Positions 22,845 through 35,890 are shown, numbered from the stretch's first letter. The stretch: 64,000 nucleotides of DNA from Abelmoschus esculentus (GCA_035048815.1 JAUCBN010000003.1:24970001-25034000), one strand, 5' to 3'. Notes: generated by a model from the sequence alone, not told the origin. Made by a program: numbers and translations.

Positions 22845-23711
22845 CTTGTTGACCGAAAAACTCGATAAAAGGAGGAGCTTGGCGTCCAAAGAAGAGGAGA
22901 GGGAGCTGGATCGAGAGATTGAAGAGGAAGCAAGTGACAGTTGTTTTTCTTTGTCTCTTTTATTATTTTGAGTGATGAGAGAAATATTATTTGACAACTA
23001 TTGCCCAGCCATGAACTAATCTTAAGTTGGCTTGGGTTATTTTTATGTTATGAATATTTAGTTTGATTTTATTAAGTGTTTGTTGTGTTCTAAATTGGGG
23101 TTTATCTACTCTTGAAATTTAAATTTGTTTGGGGGAGAATCGGGAGAGAACTCGATAAACGATTTATTTATCCAGATCCAGGAGGATTGGATTCACGAAA
23201 CGAGTAGATATGATTCGATCCAAGTGCAAAAGAACTAATCCGGCTTAGGGATAAGTGCAGGATTTCAACAGCTAAGAAAAGCTACGCTTTGCCGAACCTC
23301 AAGGATAGTTATCCAACATTGCCCAGGCAATTCCCTCGTCGCCATTGCCCAAACAATCTACGAACTGACAACTCGAAGAAATGCCATAAGCAATCGATGG
23401 AGCCCAATTGCCTCAACAAGTAGGGTGGTGCAAGCACCCATTCACGAAGACGAAATCATTCGACAGACATTCATAATTCGGAATAACCCAGCCTCATTTC
23501 TCAATCATTATTTTAACTATTTTATTTGCTCATTTATTATTTCAGTCTATTTCAATACAACCTTCTAAACGAATTGTGTTTTTATTATTACAGTGCAAGA
23601 GATTAAATTCCAAAAGGCGCACCAATTCTTGTGGATTCGATACATTTATACTATAACTTGAACGTATACACTTGCACGCAATCGCGGAGTACTTTTACAC
23701 CCAACAGGTGT

Positions 23712-25300
23712 ATTTTATTGGGTATAGAGTTTAAGATTTAGGATATAAAAAATAAGGGTTGGAGTTTAAAATTCAATTTTTTAATAAATTTTCAAAGGAG
23801 ACATAAAAGAAAACACATAAAAGAGGTAGAAGATTTTCGCTCTTTAATTAGACGTTTTTGTATCGATGTAAGAGATGTAATCTATATAGCATATTTGCTC
23901 TGATAAACTTGGATTTGTTTATCAAAAATTCGTTGTTTTTATCTAACTAGATGTTTATATAATGATGTAAGAAAGAAGTTTGATATAATTAATCTTACGG
24001 ATTTTTTTATAATAATTTTGGTTACATCAGTAAACTACCGTAAAAGGGAACTAATCATACTAGGTCGTTAACCTTCACTGAACAAGGACATGCGCCATGA
24101 TTATAGCTACAATAACACAAAACTATCACAAAAGAGGTAAATGAGAAATACATCACAACACAAGACAGAGAAAATTATTTCGAAAAGAGGAAAAAAAAGA
24201 TACAATAAAATATGTGAAAAATATCTAACACATAATTTTTATTAAGAATTAAAACTAAAATTAGAAATAAAAAGATTATGAACTACAATCGATTATTATA
24301 AAACTGATATTATCATTGACAATAAAATAACTAAGAAGAGCAATGATAAAAAGAAGGGAAAATAGTTTTTTTTTTTCTAAAATAATGAGAATCTTAATTC
24401 AGCAAGTTCATAAATTTAAGAGGGGGATATTAGTTAAGTTTAGAACTTAAATCTTCTTATTTTATCATCGTTTTTTTAATAATAATTTCATTAAATTATA
24501 AAAAATAATGGTTATATTCTCTAACGTAACTACTACTAATAAGACATATGAAGCAACACCTACTATTGATGTTATTATTTCAAAATCTTCTTAGTTTATC
24601 AGTTAGTGTAAGCTAACAACTTTATTATTAAAATGGAAGGAAACTTTTGGATAAGGATCCAAATACAACTAAATTTTTAAAATTCAAAGTATGCAGATCC
24701 TTTGAATTTCCAAATTCAAAGATTCACCCAACAGTTTTAAAAGTTCAGATAAAAAATTACGATAGATTTTTAAAAAATATATATTTCTTTTGGGCGTTTC
24801 TTTTGGGGAAAATAATGAGAATGTGTAACATGAAAAAATATTTGAAATTTAGATCATAATATACATGTTTATGACGATGAACATGGGTTATGCATGTGAG
24901 CATCGAGCTTCTCCTTTTTTTCTTTTCGAATTTTCTTGTTTTTTATTTTTACTTTTTTTTTTCATTAAGGATGATACCAACTTTAATATTAGTTCTCAAA
25001 CGGTTGATAATTCTTTTTTTTTTTGTTTACTTCCCTTTTCATGTCTTATTACGTTTTTCGTCTTTGTGACAAATTTTCTCTATCATTTATTGTATATATT
25101 TATTTTATGCATATTTTTATGATTATTTTTTACGATTTTAGTGTTCGTATGTTGATCTTATGATATTTGTTCTTTTTTCAAGTTGTTCGATGGTCACATA
25201 GAAGTTGAACCCTTGAAATTATTTGTTAATGTAATCTATAGTTGGTTGTCATTTTTTTTGAAAATAACCAAATATAATACTTAGCCATAATGGCATCCTC
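23712..25300. other. AT-rich intergenic region
   Basis: No gene, RNA gene or clear transposon end was found. Open stretches at 24647-25122 are Phe/Leu-rich translations of T-rich DNA and resemble nothing known to me. The sequence up to about 23860 resembles the flank on the other side of the Athila element. Confidence 0.55.
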
Positions 25301-25387
25301 TAAAAAATTATTTAATATAAATTAGAATCTTTAAAGAAAAGGAAAAAGGATAATCCAACGATAAAGCCCAATGAGAAAGTTCATGAG

Positions 25388-25804
25388 TTACACGATTTGC
25401 CACTCTACATGACAAGCCTTAAGACGAGTAGGATTAGAATGCAGCAAATTAAAAGCCTCTCTTAGGTAAACTGCAGCCAAAGGTCTATCCAAAGAAGCAA
25501 CATTTATCTTGTTCACCACTGCCATTAAATCTCCCTCAATAACCATTTTGCTCCTACCATTGTCTGCATCTAATTTCAAACCAGCAGCAAAAGCAGGGGC
25601 TTCTGCCGTCTCAGCCGAGTGCGATCCTTGAACAACATAAGCCAAACCATCAACCATCATACCAAAACTATTCCTGGCAATAACTCCAACAGTTGCTCGA
25701 CCATTGGCTTCAAAGAAAGCAACACCCACATTAATCTTTATCGTATCAACAGCTGGACAAGACCACTTTGAAGCTCTACTGCAAAGAACTGAAGAAGAAA
25801 ACAC
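25388..25804 (-). pseudogene. LINE ORF2 C-terminal RNase H domain
   Basis: The translation reads DTIKINVGVAFFEANGRATVGVIARNS, then HSAETAEAPAFAAGLKLDAD and MVIEGDLMAVVNKIN, the plant LINE RNase H pattern (D..., E..A, the usual E/D-S position). The first catalytic Asp of the usual KVNVDGA box is replaced (KINVGVA), so the domain would be impaired even without the upstream breaks. It is preceded by SRASKWSCP, the usual W-x-P lead-in of this domain. Confidence 0.85.
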
Positions 25805-26299
25805 CTCCTGGGCCTACAAAAAATCTGTAGATAGAATCTGAGCATAATCGACAACCATTCTAGCAGAATTTAACACACTATTATGAATCTAATGATTTCT
25901 TCTATTTCAAATATTCTACAGCAAGAAAATAAAAAAGTAGATTGATCAATATTTACCATTCCTAGAACCAGCTCAATCTATTCTTTACACCCAAAAACTT
26001 GATCCTGATGAAGTACAGAATACATACCACATAAATTAAAAATATCCTCAACCATTTGACAATCCTTCAAAGCATGTAATAGAGTCTCTTCCCACAATCC
26101 CAAAATTACAAAGTTTACACAAATCATCACCAAAATCAGCAACAACCAACTTTTGAGCAATAGGTAAAGTATTATGTCCAATCTTTAAATCAAAGATTTT
26201 TATCTTAGGAAGAGTTTTAAGTTTAACTAAATCTTTTTATATAGAAGAAGAGTCTTTTTCCACATCATTTTGATCCTATAACCACTTATCAGCTGACTA

Positions 26300-26488
26300 C
26301 TAAATCACATATTCTCTCGAAAGACGATGCTCCCAAACTAACACATCTAATAGTTCATCAACTATATGACATTTAAAAATAATAGCAGCATCCTCAGGTG
26401 TTAAAACATTAGAAACTTTCCTAACATCCCAAGAGTTACTTCCAGAAATCATAAACTCTTCATAGTTAATAGGATCAACAGCGGCCAT
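26300..26488 (-). pseudogene. LINE ORF2 post-RT region
   Basis: The segment SWDVRKVSNVLTPEDAAIIF followed by VWEHRLSREYVI matches the conserved stretch between RT and the zinc-binding region in plant LINE ORF2 (W...V...F...D...I; W....G.YSVKS). The reading ends by stop immediately after. Further zinc-region sequence appears in another frame around 25978-26181 (CVNFVILGLWEETLLHALKDCQ). Confidence 0.75.
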
Positions 26489-27093
26489 ATAACTCCTCTG
26501 ATTTTTTCCTCAACATGTTTCTTTAGAAGTAAAGCTGACAAATCTTAAGTGCAAAACAAGAACGGAAAAGGGGATAAAGGGTCCCCTTACCTCAAGCCTT
26601 TACCAGGTTAAAAATAATCAGATAAACAACTATTTACCCTAAAATAGTAAGAAACCGAGGAGACACATGATATAACCAGATCAATCCATTTTTTATCAAA
26701 CCCCATCTTACATATCACACCAGCAAGAAAACTCTACCACCCTATCATAAACCTTTTCCATATATAACTTAATTCCTGCCCCCTTATTAGGACCATTTCT
26801 AGAACTCTTTTAAAAAATAAATCAACTCATGAGCCACAATAAAGTTATTAGATATCATTCTACCAGGAATAAAAGTACATTAGTTTGGAATAATACAAAC
26901 AGGCATAAAACCTTTAAGCCTGTTAACCAACACCTTATAACAAGTTTTATACACTACCGAACAAAGACTAATAAGCCTAAACTATTTTAACAAGGTAGGA
27001 TTACCTACTTTAAAAATAAGGATAATAACAATTCTATTAACCTCAGCCAAATCTATTTTACTAGTAAGCAAATTTAAATAAAGATCAAAAAAG

Positions 27094-27438
27094 TTAGAAG
27101 CTATAATATGTTAAAAGTTCTAAAAAGGAAGCAAACATACCATCTATTCTAGGAGCTTTATTGGGGTGAATTTTAAGAAAAACAGTTTTGACTTCCTCCA
27201 TCGTGAATCCAACACAGAATTTGGTGTTCATCTCAGGTGTTATGCAGGTCTCGATTGCATTCAGGATCTCAATCGAAGGAAGGCTCCCATTAGATGAATA
27301 GAGATTAGTAAAGAAATTCTTAGCAACTTCAAAAACATTCTCCAAACCCTCTTTCCATACTCCACCTTCAGCTTTCACACCTGAAATAAATTTTTTTTCT
27401 TCTTTTGTCGCAAGCTCTAGCATGAAAAAAACTTGCAT
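27094..27438 (-). pseudogene. LINE ORF2 reverse transcriptase, N-terminal part
   Basis: The peptide FTMEEVKTVFLKIHPNKAPRIDGM corresponds to the LINE RT entry motif (usually KAPGPDG). It is preceded by FFTNLYSSNGSLPS, the typical pre-RT region. The catalytic YxDD region would lie leftward at 26500-27090, where only scattered frames remain. The domain is therefore partial and broken. Confidence 0.82.
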
Positions 27439-27699
27439 TGCTATTCTTCTACCACTGTACTCTAGATCTTTGCCTCCAATAAAGCTCCTTTTTACCCAAT
27501 ATAGACTTTAACTTCATCTTTATATCTTTCGGTTCCCTCAAACCAGCATCACTATTTTACTGCCCCAAAATATTTTCAATCCTTTTTTTCAAAATTTTTC
27601 TCATCCTCTTCCAATCATTTTCCTCCTTCTAAACTGTCGATCCCCTAACTGAGACCAAACAACCCTAAAATTCTCCAAAATACTACCTTCACAGGACTC

Positions 27700-28490
27700 C
27701 TAAGCTCTTCTAACTACATTCAAACATTCTTCCTGTTGAACCCAACATCTTTTAAATTTAAAATAATCTCTACCACTACCAAAATGCCTTACTGCACCAA
27801 TAATATTCATTAAAATAAAGCATTGATCAAAACCAAAAGAAAATTCAAAAATTACCTCATTCTGCCCATGCCTTTGTAACTTGTAATCAAGGAATGTTAG
27901 CCAAAAATCTATCCAACCTCTCCTTAACATGATTTGTTATATTATCCCCACATTGCCGAGTAAACCAACTCATCTTTGGTTTAATATCCCATAATTTATT
28001 TCTCACTAAAGCCTCCTCAAAATTTTTCATTTCAACTCTCGTCTTCCTCCTTCCACTAACCTTCTCATTCAAACTCAAAATATCATTTAAATCCCCTCTT
28101 AACAACCAAGGAAGAGAAGGTTGTTCTTTCATCCTATCCAGTAAAAGTCAATCCTCAAATTTTCTAGCCTTATCAGTAGAACCATAAAAATCAATAAACC
28201 TGAAAGAATCAGCTCCCTCACTTACTTCCACATCTATATGATTCTTAGAAAAATATAGTAAATTCGTCTGCACCTCATCCTTCCATAACAATAACCAACC
28301 AAAACAATTATTTTCTCTTTCAACCTCCAAACACCCTACCATTCCCAATCTTCTTCTAACACTATCCACTTTATTTTTATAAAGTCTATATTAACTAACA
28401 AGAACTAAAGAAGCTTCCTTTGCAACCACAATACCCTTTAAGTATTCGAACTATCTCAGGGTTGACCAATCCTCGGCAATTCCAACATTT
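27700..28490 (-). pseudogene. LINE ORF2 endonuclease, frameshifted
   Basis: Beginning near MKCWNCRGL (about 28485), the APE-type endonuclease continues in a second frame at 28369-28148 (NNCFGWLLLWKDEV...RFIDFYGSTDKARKFED). It goes on in 28132-27887 with WLLRGDLNDILSLNEKVSGRRKTR (normally GGDFNEIL), MSWFTRQCGD (normally FTW) and VKERLDRFLAN (ERLDR). The tail shifts again to 27930-27700. The endonuclease nicks the target for target-primed reverse transcription. At least three frame changes are needed to read through. Confidence 0.85.
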
Positions 28491-28801
28491 CATTACTCTC
28501 GGTGGGGTTGTCTAGTAGTCTCCATCAATAAATTCAAATTAGAAAAACTTCCTGCACCAGATCCTCTTCACAAACTGTACTAATAGTACTAGCTTTAACT
28601 CTTTTTTGAGCAAGAGGAGTAACCATTTTAGTCTTCCCCTATAACAACTCTTTGAACTCCTATTCTTAAAATTTTAAACCATCACTACCTTATCTCGATC
28701 AGAAGAAGGAACAAAACTCATCCCACTTGTCTCCACATTCATAGAAAATTTAGCAGAGTTCTCATTATTTCTTCCATCCTTAACAAAATTCCTCCTACTG
28801 A

Positions 28802-29780
28802 TGCGTGTTAGATATGCGTAATTTTAGTGCAAGTGAACACATCGTCAAGTAATAAAGTGATGAGTATCATCGGATATCGTCTCCATAGGGATTGGTATAC
28901 TTAATATGCTTTCTTTAGTCTTCTTGCTCTGTAAAAGAAATAAAGTAAAGACAATTAATTGGATGGTGATTAAACTAAATAATAATAACTAAATAAAGAT
29001 AGAAAAATAAGATAGAGAAGGTGGTTAGGATCCAGTTGTGTTGTATAGTGGAATTGATCAACTTGTTCTTGTCCAATGCAATTGTACAACACTTCCTCGG
29101 CAGTACTGTAGATTACTGCCTCGATAGTGGTGTCACTCGTCTACTACGGCAATCTCTTACTCTTGGACAGACTTTACCGAAGTTCGGCAAAGTATCCTTT
29201 AATGATTCCGCTTATCTCTAAGTCGAAATACTGTTGATGACCAGTCCTTGATGATACCTCTCAGCGTGAATCAATTATAATCACCAACCAATCCAACACT
29301 TCTCTTAGCCGCTGAAACTCTTAACCTATCTCTAGGTCGAGTTAGTGTTTCCCGATTGAAACATCATACCTATTCCTTTCGTAAATCTAACTCTCTCGAT
29401 ATTAGATAAATGGATTACTCACAAATTTCTATCTCGAGCTTGAATGCAAGAACAAGGAATGGCAAAGAATAAGCAAACATCGATATTTTATTGTATTGAA
29501 AACAAGAAACAAAGTTTGACTTTCTCACACTAATACTTTAGAACCTTCACCTAAACCTAAACAAAATTAGAACATAAAGAAAAACTAAAACTTCTAAATC
29601 TAATTCTATATTCTAAGCTATGAATCTAATTTTCTCTTTTCCTTGGACGACTATGCCTTATATAGGATTGGTCTAGGGCAAACCTTTCCTAAGTAGAATA
29701 CAACTTGGAGTAGGGAACAAGTCATATACATAGGTCAAATATTTTCAAGTTTATTTCTTCTAGAAGGATTCCTGAGTGTA
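28802..29780 (-). repeat. Probable LTR fragment, possibly Athila-like
   Basis: The unit starts TGCGTGTTAGATATGCG and carries GTGCAAGTGAACACATCGTCAAGTAATAAAG. On the minus strand this resembles the end region of plant gypsy LTRs. A TATA box (CCTATATAAGG on minus, about 29658-29670) supports minus-strand transcription. No primer site or matching second LTR is present. The right end is unclear: the copia frame resumes by 29781, and no exact 5-bp duplication was found. It separates the LINE from the copia fragment. Confidence 0.5.
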
Positions 29781-30665
29781 CCTTGAAAAAACATCAACAA
29801 AATTAATATAATAACTGGCATTATTTGAAATTTAAGGGGCAAGTCCCCACAAGTCTACTTGAACAAGTTGAAGTGGTTGAGTACAAGCAAGAGTAGATTT
29901 CTGGAATGGTAATTTATGAATTTTACTAAGTTGACAAGCTTTACAAAACAGATTCTTATTACTCAAATCAGAAATATTACAAGATTTTAGCACATATTAT
30001 AAAACTTCCCTAGATGGATGGTCTAACCGCATATGCCAAAGCTCTAAATCACTTTTAGAAGACAACACATAAAAATTATAAATATTGTCACATAATGTAT
30101 TAATAGTCCAAGAACCAGAATTAGATGAAGATGGAACAAAAGAAGAAGAAGCAAACTTGTAAAGTCCATCACTCTTCAATCCCTGCAAAATCACTTGGTT
30201 AGAAACGAGATCTTTCACTACACAAAATTCAAGATAAAACTTTAAAAACACATTATTATCCTTAGTAAACTTGAAAATCGATAACAAGTTCTTTTTTATT
30301 GCAGACACATATAACAAATTATTTAACATCAAAGGTCTTGATTCTAAATGCAATGAGACAGTACCAATTTGTTTAATAGAAGTATTCATTCCATTTGCAA
30401 CAGAAACCTTACCTGATCTATAATAATATTTAGAATTAAGAAACATACTAGCATTAGGAGTGATATGATTGGTAGCACCAGAATCTAGATACCATGCAAT
30501 ATCATTGTATCTAGTAAGATTAACCTCTTCATCATTAATCCCTACATTGTTAGCCACACTTACAACATCATCAAGTTGAACAACATGTCCTTCAAGAACA
30601 TCTTCTTCGTAGCAGCATACATTTGCAGAATTCTCATACGATTGATTATACCTAAAATAACACAT
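29781..30665 (-). pseudogene. Ty1/copia polyprotein fragment: protease, pre-integrase, integrase start
   Basis: The open frame from 30665 carries the protease motif WYLDSGATNHITPN, then VSVANGM and LYVSAIKKNLLSI. The gag pre-integrase box LELWHMRLDHPSREV follows, and just past the stop at 29997 comes CFVKLVNLVKFIN, equivalent to the copia C..C zinc region. The frame then reaches the first integrase core words around YYINFVDVFSRYT at about 29785-29815, where it ends abruptly against the LTR-like fragment. Gag, RT and RNase H are missing, as are LTRs, so it is a truncated relic, separate from the complete copia element at 39294. Confidence 0.85.
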
Positions 30666-31202
30666 ATTTGCTAGATGTCATATATAATATTTATTTTTTT
30701 ATATTTTAAATTTTTTATTAGGTTAGGTTCTGTTTTTTTTACTTTTATTTATTAATAAAGTGACATGGTTAATGTGTCAATATACATATGCGTATGTGTG
30801 CGAGAGCATAAAAATAACACTGTGAATGTCATTTATTATAGTCACAAAATACTATTAATACTATTATTAAGGATGTTTAAAATTATCTAATTTAATTGAT
30901 TCTATACAATGATCTAGTAATTTGATTATTTAAAATTAAAATTTTAAAATTTATGTATTTATTATAACTAATCGTTTAACACATTATTATGGATATGGAT
31001 TTGATCATAGTCTTTATAAACGGTATAAAAATGTGTGATGCTATAGTCAAATGGTTGAACACTTAATCCTATAATGTATTAACATTAAGTATTAAATTTA
31101 TGTATTGACTATAAAAATAAATTATAAAAATCTAGTAAAAGTAATATTCTATTTTAATAATGGATTTAGGCCCTTTCAAAATTACACGAATGAATATCAA
31201 CT
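30666..31202. other. AT-rich spacer
   Basis: No gene or repeat with clear ends was seen between the copia fragment and the following solo LTR. Confidence 0.5.
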
Positions 31203-32239
31203 TGTGCGGTGCGAAAAAATCCATGATTAAGTGTTCACTAAAAGTATTCTCTTTCGACCTGAAAAATGTTTTCGATATGTCATTTTGAAATTAATGTCTT
31301 TCACGTGAGATTTTCAGTTTAAAAATGACTTTTGAAAATTAGGAGTCGCCACCGGCCGTCTTGGTAGACGGATACCATAAAACCAGAGATTTTCAAAATT
31401 GGGGTTCGAGAGTCGGTTACGGATGGGGAAGGATTAGCACCCCATACCGCCTGAAAATTGGTAGTTTATTTAATTACCGCTTTATTAATGTTAAATTTTC
31501 CGAGCTAATTTGACGATCGAATTAATTTTTAATTAAATGTGTATATTTATTTTAAAGCACCTAAACTCGAAGGTAAGCGTTCGAACCGCTACTACCGTAT
31601 TGGTACTAGCCTCGCTTACAACCGAATTTAAGGGCCCACATTAACAAATTAAATATTCATTCATGCAACTTAAACACAGTAAATAAATTAAACATATCAC
31701 ATAAAAATAAATACATAAAAACATAAATGCTAATCTAACAAATAAAATTCTAATCTAAAACAATTTAAAATAAACACAAATTAAAGCATGCATAAATATT
31801 AATCTAAAACATAAATTAAAAATCTAAATACCAAATAATTTAATAAATAACTATTTTTATTAAAATATCCAAAAATATAACATAAATATAAAAAAAAATA
31901 CCTAGAAGTTCGAGCGGCTAAACCCGAGTGACCCTCACCAAGATTGACCGAATCCTAAAAATAGAATCCGATCAAACCAAATAAGACAGAGGATTTTCCC
32001 CGACCTTGAGCGAGCGAGAGCACTGCTCTCTTATTCGGGCGAGCGAGTGAAATAGGGCAGCCTTCATGCCTTTATATAGGCAAAGGTGGGCATGGTGGGG
32101 ATGACGTGGACCTCCCATGTCCACACAAATTTTATTTCCTTTTTTTTATTTTTTTACCTTTTATATTTATTTTATATTAATAATAATATTATTCAAAAAT
32201 ACTAAAATATTAAAACTCCGTTAAAAATGAGTGATTACA
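31203..32239 (-). mobile_element. Probable solo LTR related to the Ogre/Tat-like family
   Basis: This 1037-bp unit aligns along its length with the LTRs at 14148-15209 and 21787-22844, sharing GGAGTCGCCACCGGCCG, GAGTCGGTTACGGATGGGG and the end GAGTGATTACA. It is clearly more diverged from either than they are from each other. Flanks are CAACT and GAACC (three of five match), so a target duplication is possible but weak. No primer site or internal region adjoins it. Confidence 0.75.
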
Positions 32240-32842
32240 GAACCACCTTTAAGTTATCCAACCATCAAAGCATCCTCCATGCAGGGTTTAATTAGTAACA
32301 TTGTTGTATAAGTTATCAGAGTTATTCAACTTTAACTTTTATAATGCATTGTATTTAGGGACGGAGTCGAGATCTAATGTCGAATAGTGAAATGTAAATA
32401 TTTAGAAATAAGAGATAAATTCATAAAAAAATATTTTTTAAAAAATTTAAATAAAAAAACAAAAAAAATTCAAGGTGAAAGAGAGACTTTCTATCCCATG
32501 TGTGTTTGTCTCTGATCGTATTATTTTTCACGTATAAAACGTTATAAATTCATATAATTTTTTACAAGATAATATCATATATTACATAAAATTTGATATA
32601 TTTATATATTTGTTTCATGGCCAATTTTCGTGATCAGAAATTTGTAATTATTTAATTCTTTTTATTTTTCAATTTTCATAGTTGATATAACTTTGACAAA
32701 TAATTAAATATTTAAAATTTAATCCATTTTATCAAACATAATGAATATGTTATCTTTTAATTAAAAAATTACTAAGACTTTTACATAATTCCATTTATCT
32801 AAATTTAAATTTCTTAAATATTAATTTATGTAAACTACATAA
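32240..32842. other. AT-rich spacer
   Basis: No coding or repeat structure could be recognised here. Confidence 0.5.
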
Positions 32843-35024
32843 ATAGTAACTATACTATGGGGTTGTATTAAAATGGTCATCATACTTTAAAAAACGTCAA
32901 ATCTACCAATAAACTATTAAAATGGTATCAATATAGTTACCGACCGTTAAAAATTAATGAACTGACGACGTGACAATTAAAAATAAAATAAAATATTTAC
33001 ATATTTACTCCCTATTATTTATATATTTTTTAAATTTAATCCTAATTTTATTATAATAAAATAATAAAGGTGGTGACACATGTCATCACCTGATTAAAGA
33101 AGAAAAATAAAATTCTCCAACATACTATTGGGAGGAATCAAACCAACAACCCTAAGTATACTTAGGCAACAGTCAAACCACTAAACCAAGCTAATTAATT
33201 AACATAAATCCCTTCAACATATATATATATATGGAATACAATTTTTTATATTTATTCACATAAAATCATAGGTTTAATTTTTAATTTAATTAAAATATTA
33301 ATTAAATTATTTTATATATAATAAATTTAAATATTTAAATTATAATCAAAATTTATTTAACAAACCCTAAACATAAACTCTAAATGATAAACCTAAAATC
33401 ATTTAAAATTTTAAATTATATATAAGAATTTATTTAAAAATACTAAACCCTAAATTCAAATCCTAAACCTAAATTTAAAACCCTAAACCCTAAATCTTAA
33501 ATATAATAAAATTAGGACTAAACCCTAAAGATGTCCCCACCTATATTATTTTATTATAATAAAATTAGGACTAAATTAAAATATATATATGAATAACAGA
33601 GAGTAAATATATAATTATTCCAATTTTTTAACTGTCACATCATTTGTAATCCCCTAAATCGGCCTATGCGAGAAGCCAGTCAAGAGGTCACATTGATTGT
33701 TAAAACATAAATCAAGTTTCAAGTAAACTAAAATAACCGATATGAAAAATAAAATTTGATGACACTTAAAACAAGTAAAAACATTACTTAAATAGGACGT
33801 CCTGAAAACACATTTATTCACGAAAAATAATCCTCAAATCCGAAATCAAACATAAAATATTTAAAATAACATCATTGACAAAATAGCTCATGTCACCCTA
33901 AATATAACTGGAAATTTAAAGCATTACTTAAAAGAATAAGTAGAAATGAGTAGATCCTCCGAGTGCCAAATTCGGGATGCCTATCTACGGCTATCTAAAA
34001 GGGGGAGAAAATAGTATGAGCTACGGAGCCAGTGTGTTCCAACAGTGCAAGTAAATACAAGTAAAATCAATAAACAGTAATAATAGTAAATCAGGTCATG
34101 TATGTGCATGTCATGCTACCTCCAACCGAACTTCTGGATACAGTTCCCTAGAACAATATCGAACACAGGCATTAACCTAGGCCCACCGGTACGAAGGTAC
34201 CGACCTAAGGATTCATCTTAGGGTACAGGTGGAATTACCCCGATCGTAGCACGAGAATTGATATCAGGAGGAATTACCCTAACCTAAGCTAGGAACAGTA
34301 AACAGACGGAATTACCAGTGGGACCAAAGTTGAACCGAAACTCAACACTATGTATTATGTCTTAGTCCCAAGATATTAGACATGCAATGATAACAAGCAT
34401 AATGATAACAATGTCAAGAGATAATCCGATATCATGTATGCACTAAGACAATAAGTATTATAAAGAGCGTTTCATGCTTAAAATTCAAATATATATAGAT
34501 ATTTACGTAAAATCCAAAAAAAGTAGTCATGTGCACATGTCAAGTTTGTTCAAAATAGGAAAACAGTAATATACAGTTATGTAGCACACAAGGAAACACA
34601 CCTCGAATGGCAGAAACAAGTAGGTGATCTACTGGGCGTTCGAACCTCGCTCTGTAGCAGTATTGGATCCTAGAAATATAAGATATAATTTTATTAAAAC
34701 AGAAACTAAAAACTGGATTGACCAATTAGAGGCATAAGAATATACGGGTTACGGTCGGCTCTCGGGTTCGGTTGAAACAGGAGGAACTGGGCTGGGTCAG
34801 AACTCGGTCGGGAGAACTATAGAATCCTACAAACAATCAGGTATAGACATTAGAATTTAAAAGCAAATTCTGGACTTACTTAACATAGAAGAAAAGTTTG
34901 ACTCCAGACTTAAAAGTCTAATTTGGAGGCTTTCGGGTTTGAATTTTGAGAAACAGACTTCAAAGATGGACTCAGGACGTCGAAAAACAGAAAATAAGAG
35001 TTTTTGAAAATTTTGACTTTTGGG

Positions 35025-35165
35025 GTCAAAGTCAACGCTGACATCGGCAGTCAAAGTCAACGCTGACGTCATGGTCAACGGTCAATGGTCAACGGGTCAG
35101 GTCGATCAATGGGTCGGGTCGGGTAACGGGTCGGGTCGGTCAACGGGTTGGGTTGGTTTGACCGG
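35025..35165. repeat. GGTCAACG / GGGTCGG repeat cluster
   Basis: Repeated GTCAACGCTGAC (twice), GGTCAACGGTCAATGGTCAACGG and then GGGTCGGGTCGG..GGTCGGTCAACGGG. The GTCAA core is the complement of TTGAC, the W-box core bound by WRKY factors, and occurs about eight times in 140 bp. It lies within the solo LTR. Confidence 0.7.
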
Positions 35166-35858
35166 TTCGATTCGGCTTAGGCCGTACTGGGTTGGATCGA
35201 TTTGAGCCGAGTTTAGTCCGGTTTAGGCCAGTTTGGACTGGTCAGCTTTAGGCCACTGTCCAGGGCGGCCGAAAATCGCCCCGGCGGCTCGTGAAGGCCA
35301 CGCGCGACCCAAAATCGGTCGAAAAACACCTCCAAAAGCCAGATTTCTTCCCTTTCTAACCAAAAACATAAAAGTTCAGGCCAAAACGTCCCAGAAAAAC
35401 ACGAATCAGAGGGTTCTTACCCAACTCACCCAAAACGGAGAAACCTTCCGACGAATGCCTTGCCGGCGACGGTTGGGTACAAGACTGGAGGCGTTCTGCT
35501 CGGCCACGGACGGGGAGCAAGGCGAGACCAACGACGCGCCGATTCAACGTCGATCGGAAGCCGATCGAACAGATTTCCAATAGGGTAAAAACCCTAGGTT
35601 TGATGAAGGGTTTCCGGCCTGATTCGCGGCGGTACAAGCGGCCAACCAACGTGTCGGGAGAGGGGTTTTGGTCGGGGGAAGACAGTGATTCGGATGGTGC
35701 CGGCGGTGACACCCACGGCGCGGCAGAGACGAAGATCGTGTGGTGGTCGATTGTGGGAGATGGAGAGTTTTATATTCGAGTCAGAAACCGTTTTCAGATC
35801 TAAAATATTACTTATATAGGACCCAGCATGGTTTAAAAAAAAACTAAAAAGAAATACC

Positions 35859-35890
<32 letters not shown>

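Larger units (their letters stand above)
828..23706 (+). mobile_element. Athila-type Ty3/gypsy LTR retrotransposon, carrying two nested insertions
   Basis: The element has TG...CA LTRs at 828-5470 and 13816-23706. The 5-bp target duplication GGTGT lies at 823-827 and 23707-23711. The primer-binding site for tRNA-Asp follows the 5' LTR, and a GAGTTTGGGGGTG polypurine tract precedes the 3' LTR. Gag, protease, RT, RNase H and integrase lie in Ty3/gypsy order, followed by a long 3' region, as is usual for Athila. Each LTR is itself interrupted. After removing the insertions and one TSD copy each, both LTRs are 1189 bp and the element about 10.7 kb, within the normal Athila range. All coding parts carry stop codons or frameshifts, so the copy cannot encode its own proteins. 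Confidence 0.93.
13816..23706 (+). repeat. Athila 3' LTR, split by an Ogre/Tat-like element
   Basis: 13816-14147 and 22850-23706 together match the 5' LTR. The break is at CCTTGT, and the inserted element plus one CTTGT copy occupies 14148-22849. The LTR ends CACCCAACA at 23706, directly followed by TSD GGTGT. The restored length is 1189 bp, equal to the 5' LTR. Confidence 0.92.
25330..28790 (-). mobile_element. L1-type LINE remnant
   Basis: Reading leftward on the minus strand, the parts lie in LINE order. These are a piece upstream of ORF2 (28490-28790), the apurinic endonuclease starting near MKCWNCRGL (about 28485), RT (27438-27094), a post-RT region (26488-26300) and a C-terminal RNase H (25804-25388). 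Frameshifts and stops separate every part, so this is a dead copy. A T-run at about 25251-25260 on + may mark the decayed poly(A) tail, which would put the 3' end near 25250. No convincing target duplication could be found by eye. Confidence 0.85.

Noticed and set aside
24647..25122. Two + strand open frames in intergenic DNA
   Set aside because: AT-rich, hydrophobic translation of T-runs; no start context, motif or neighbour supports a gene.
28802..29780. Solo LTR with TSD ACTGA/CTGAG
   Set aside because: The right border lacks a CA end, the two flanks belong to different elements and the putative duplication is out of register; listed only as an LTR-like fragment.
35233..35803. GC-rich open frames (116, 118 and 67 residues) in the solo LTR
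   Set aside because: The stretch lies inside an LTR with defined TSD, frames overlap on both strands and match nothing known. High GC alone keeps frames open.
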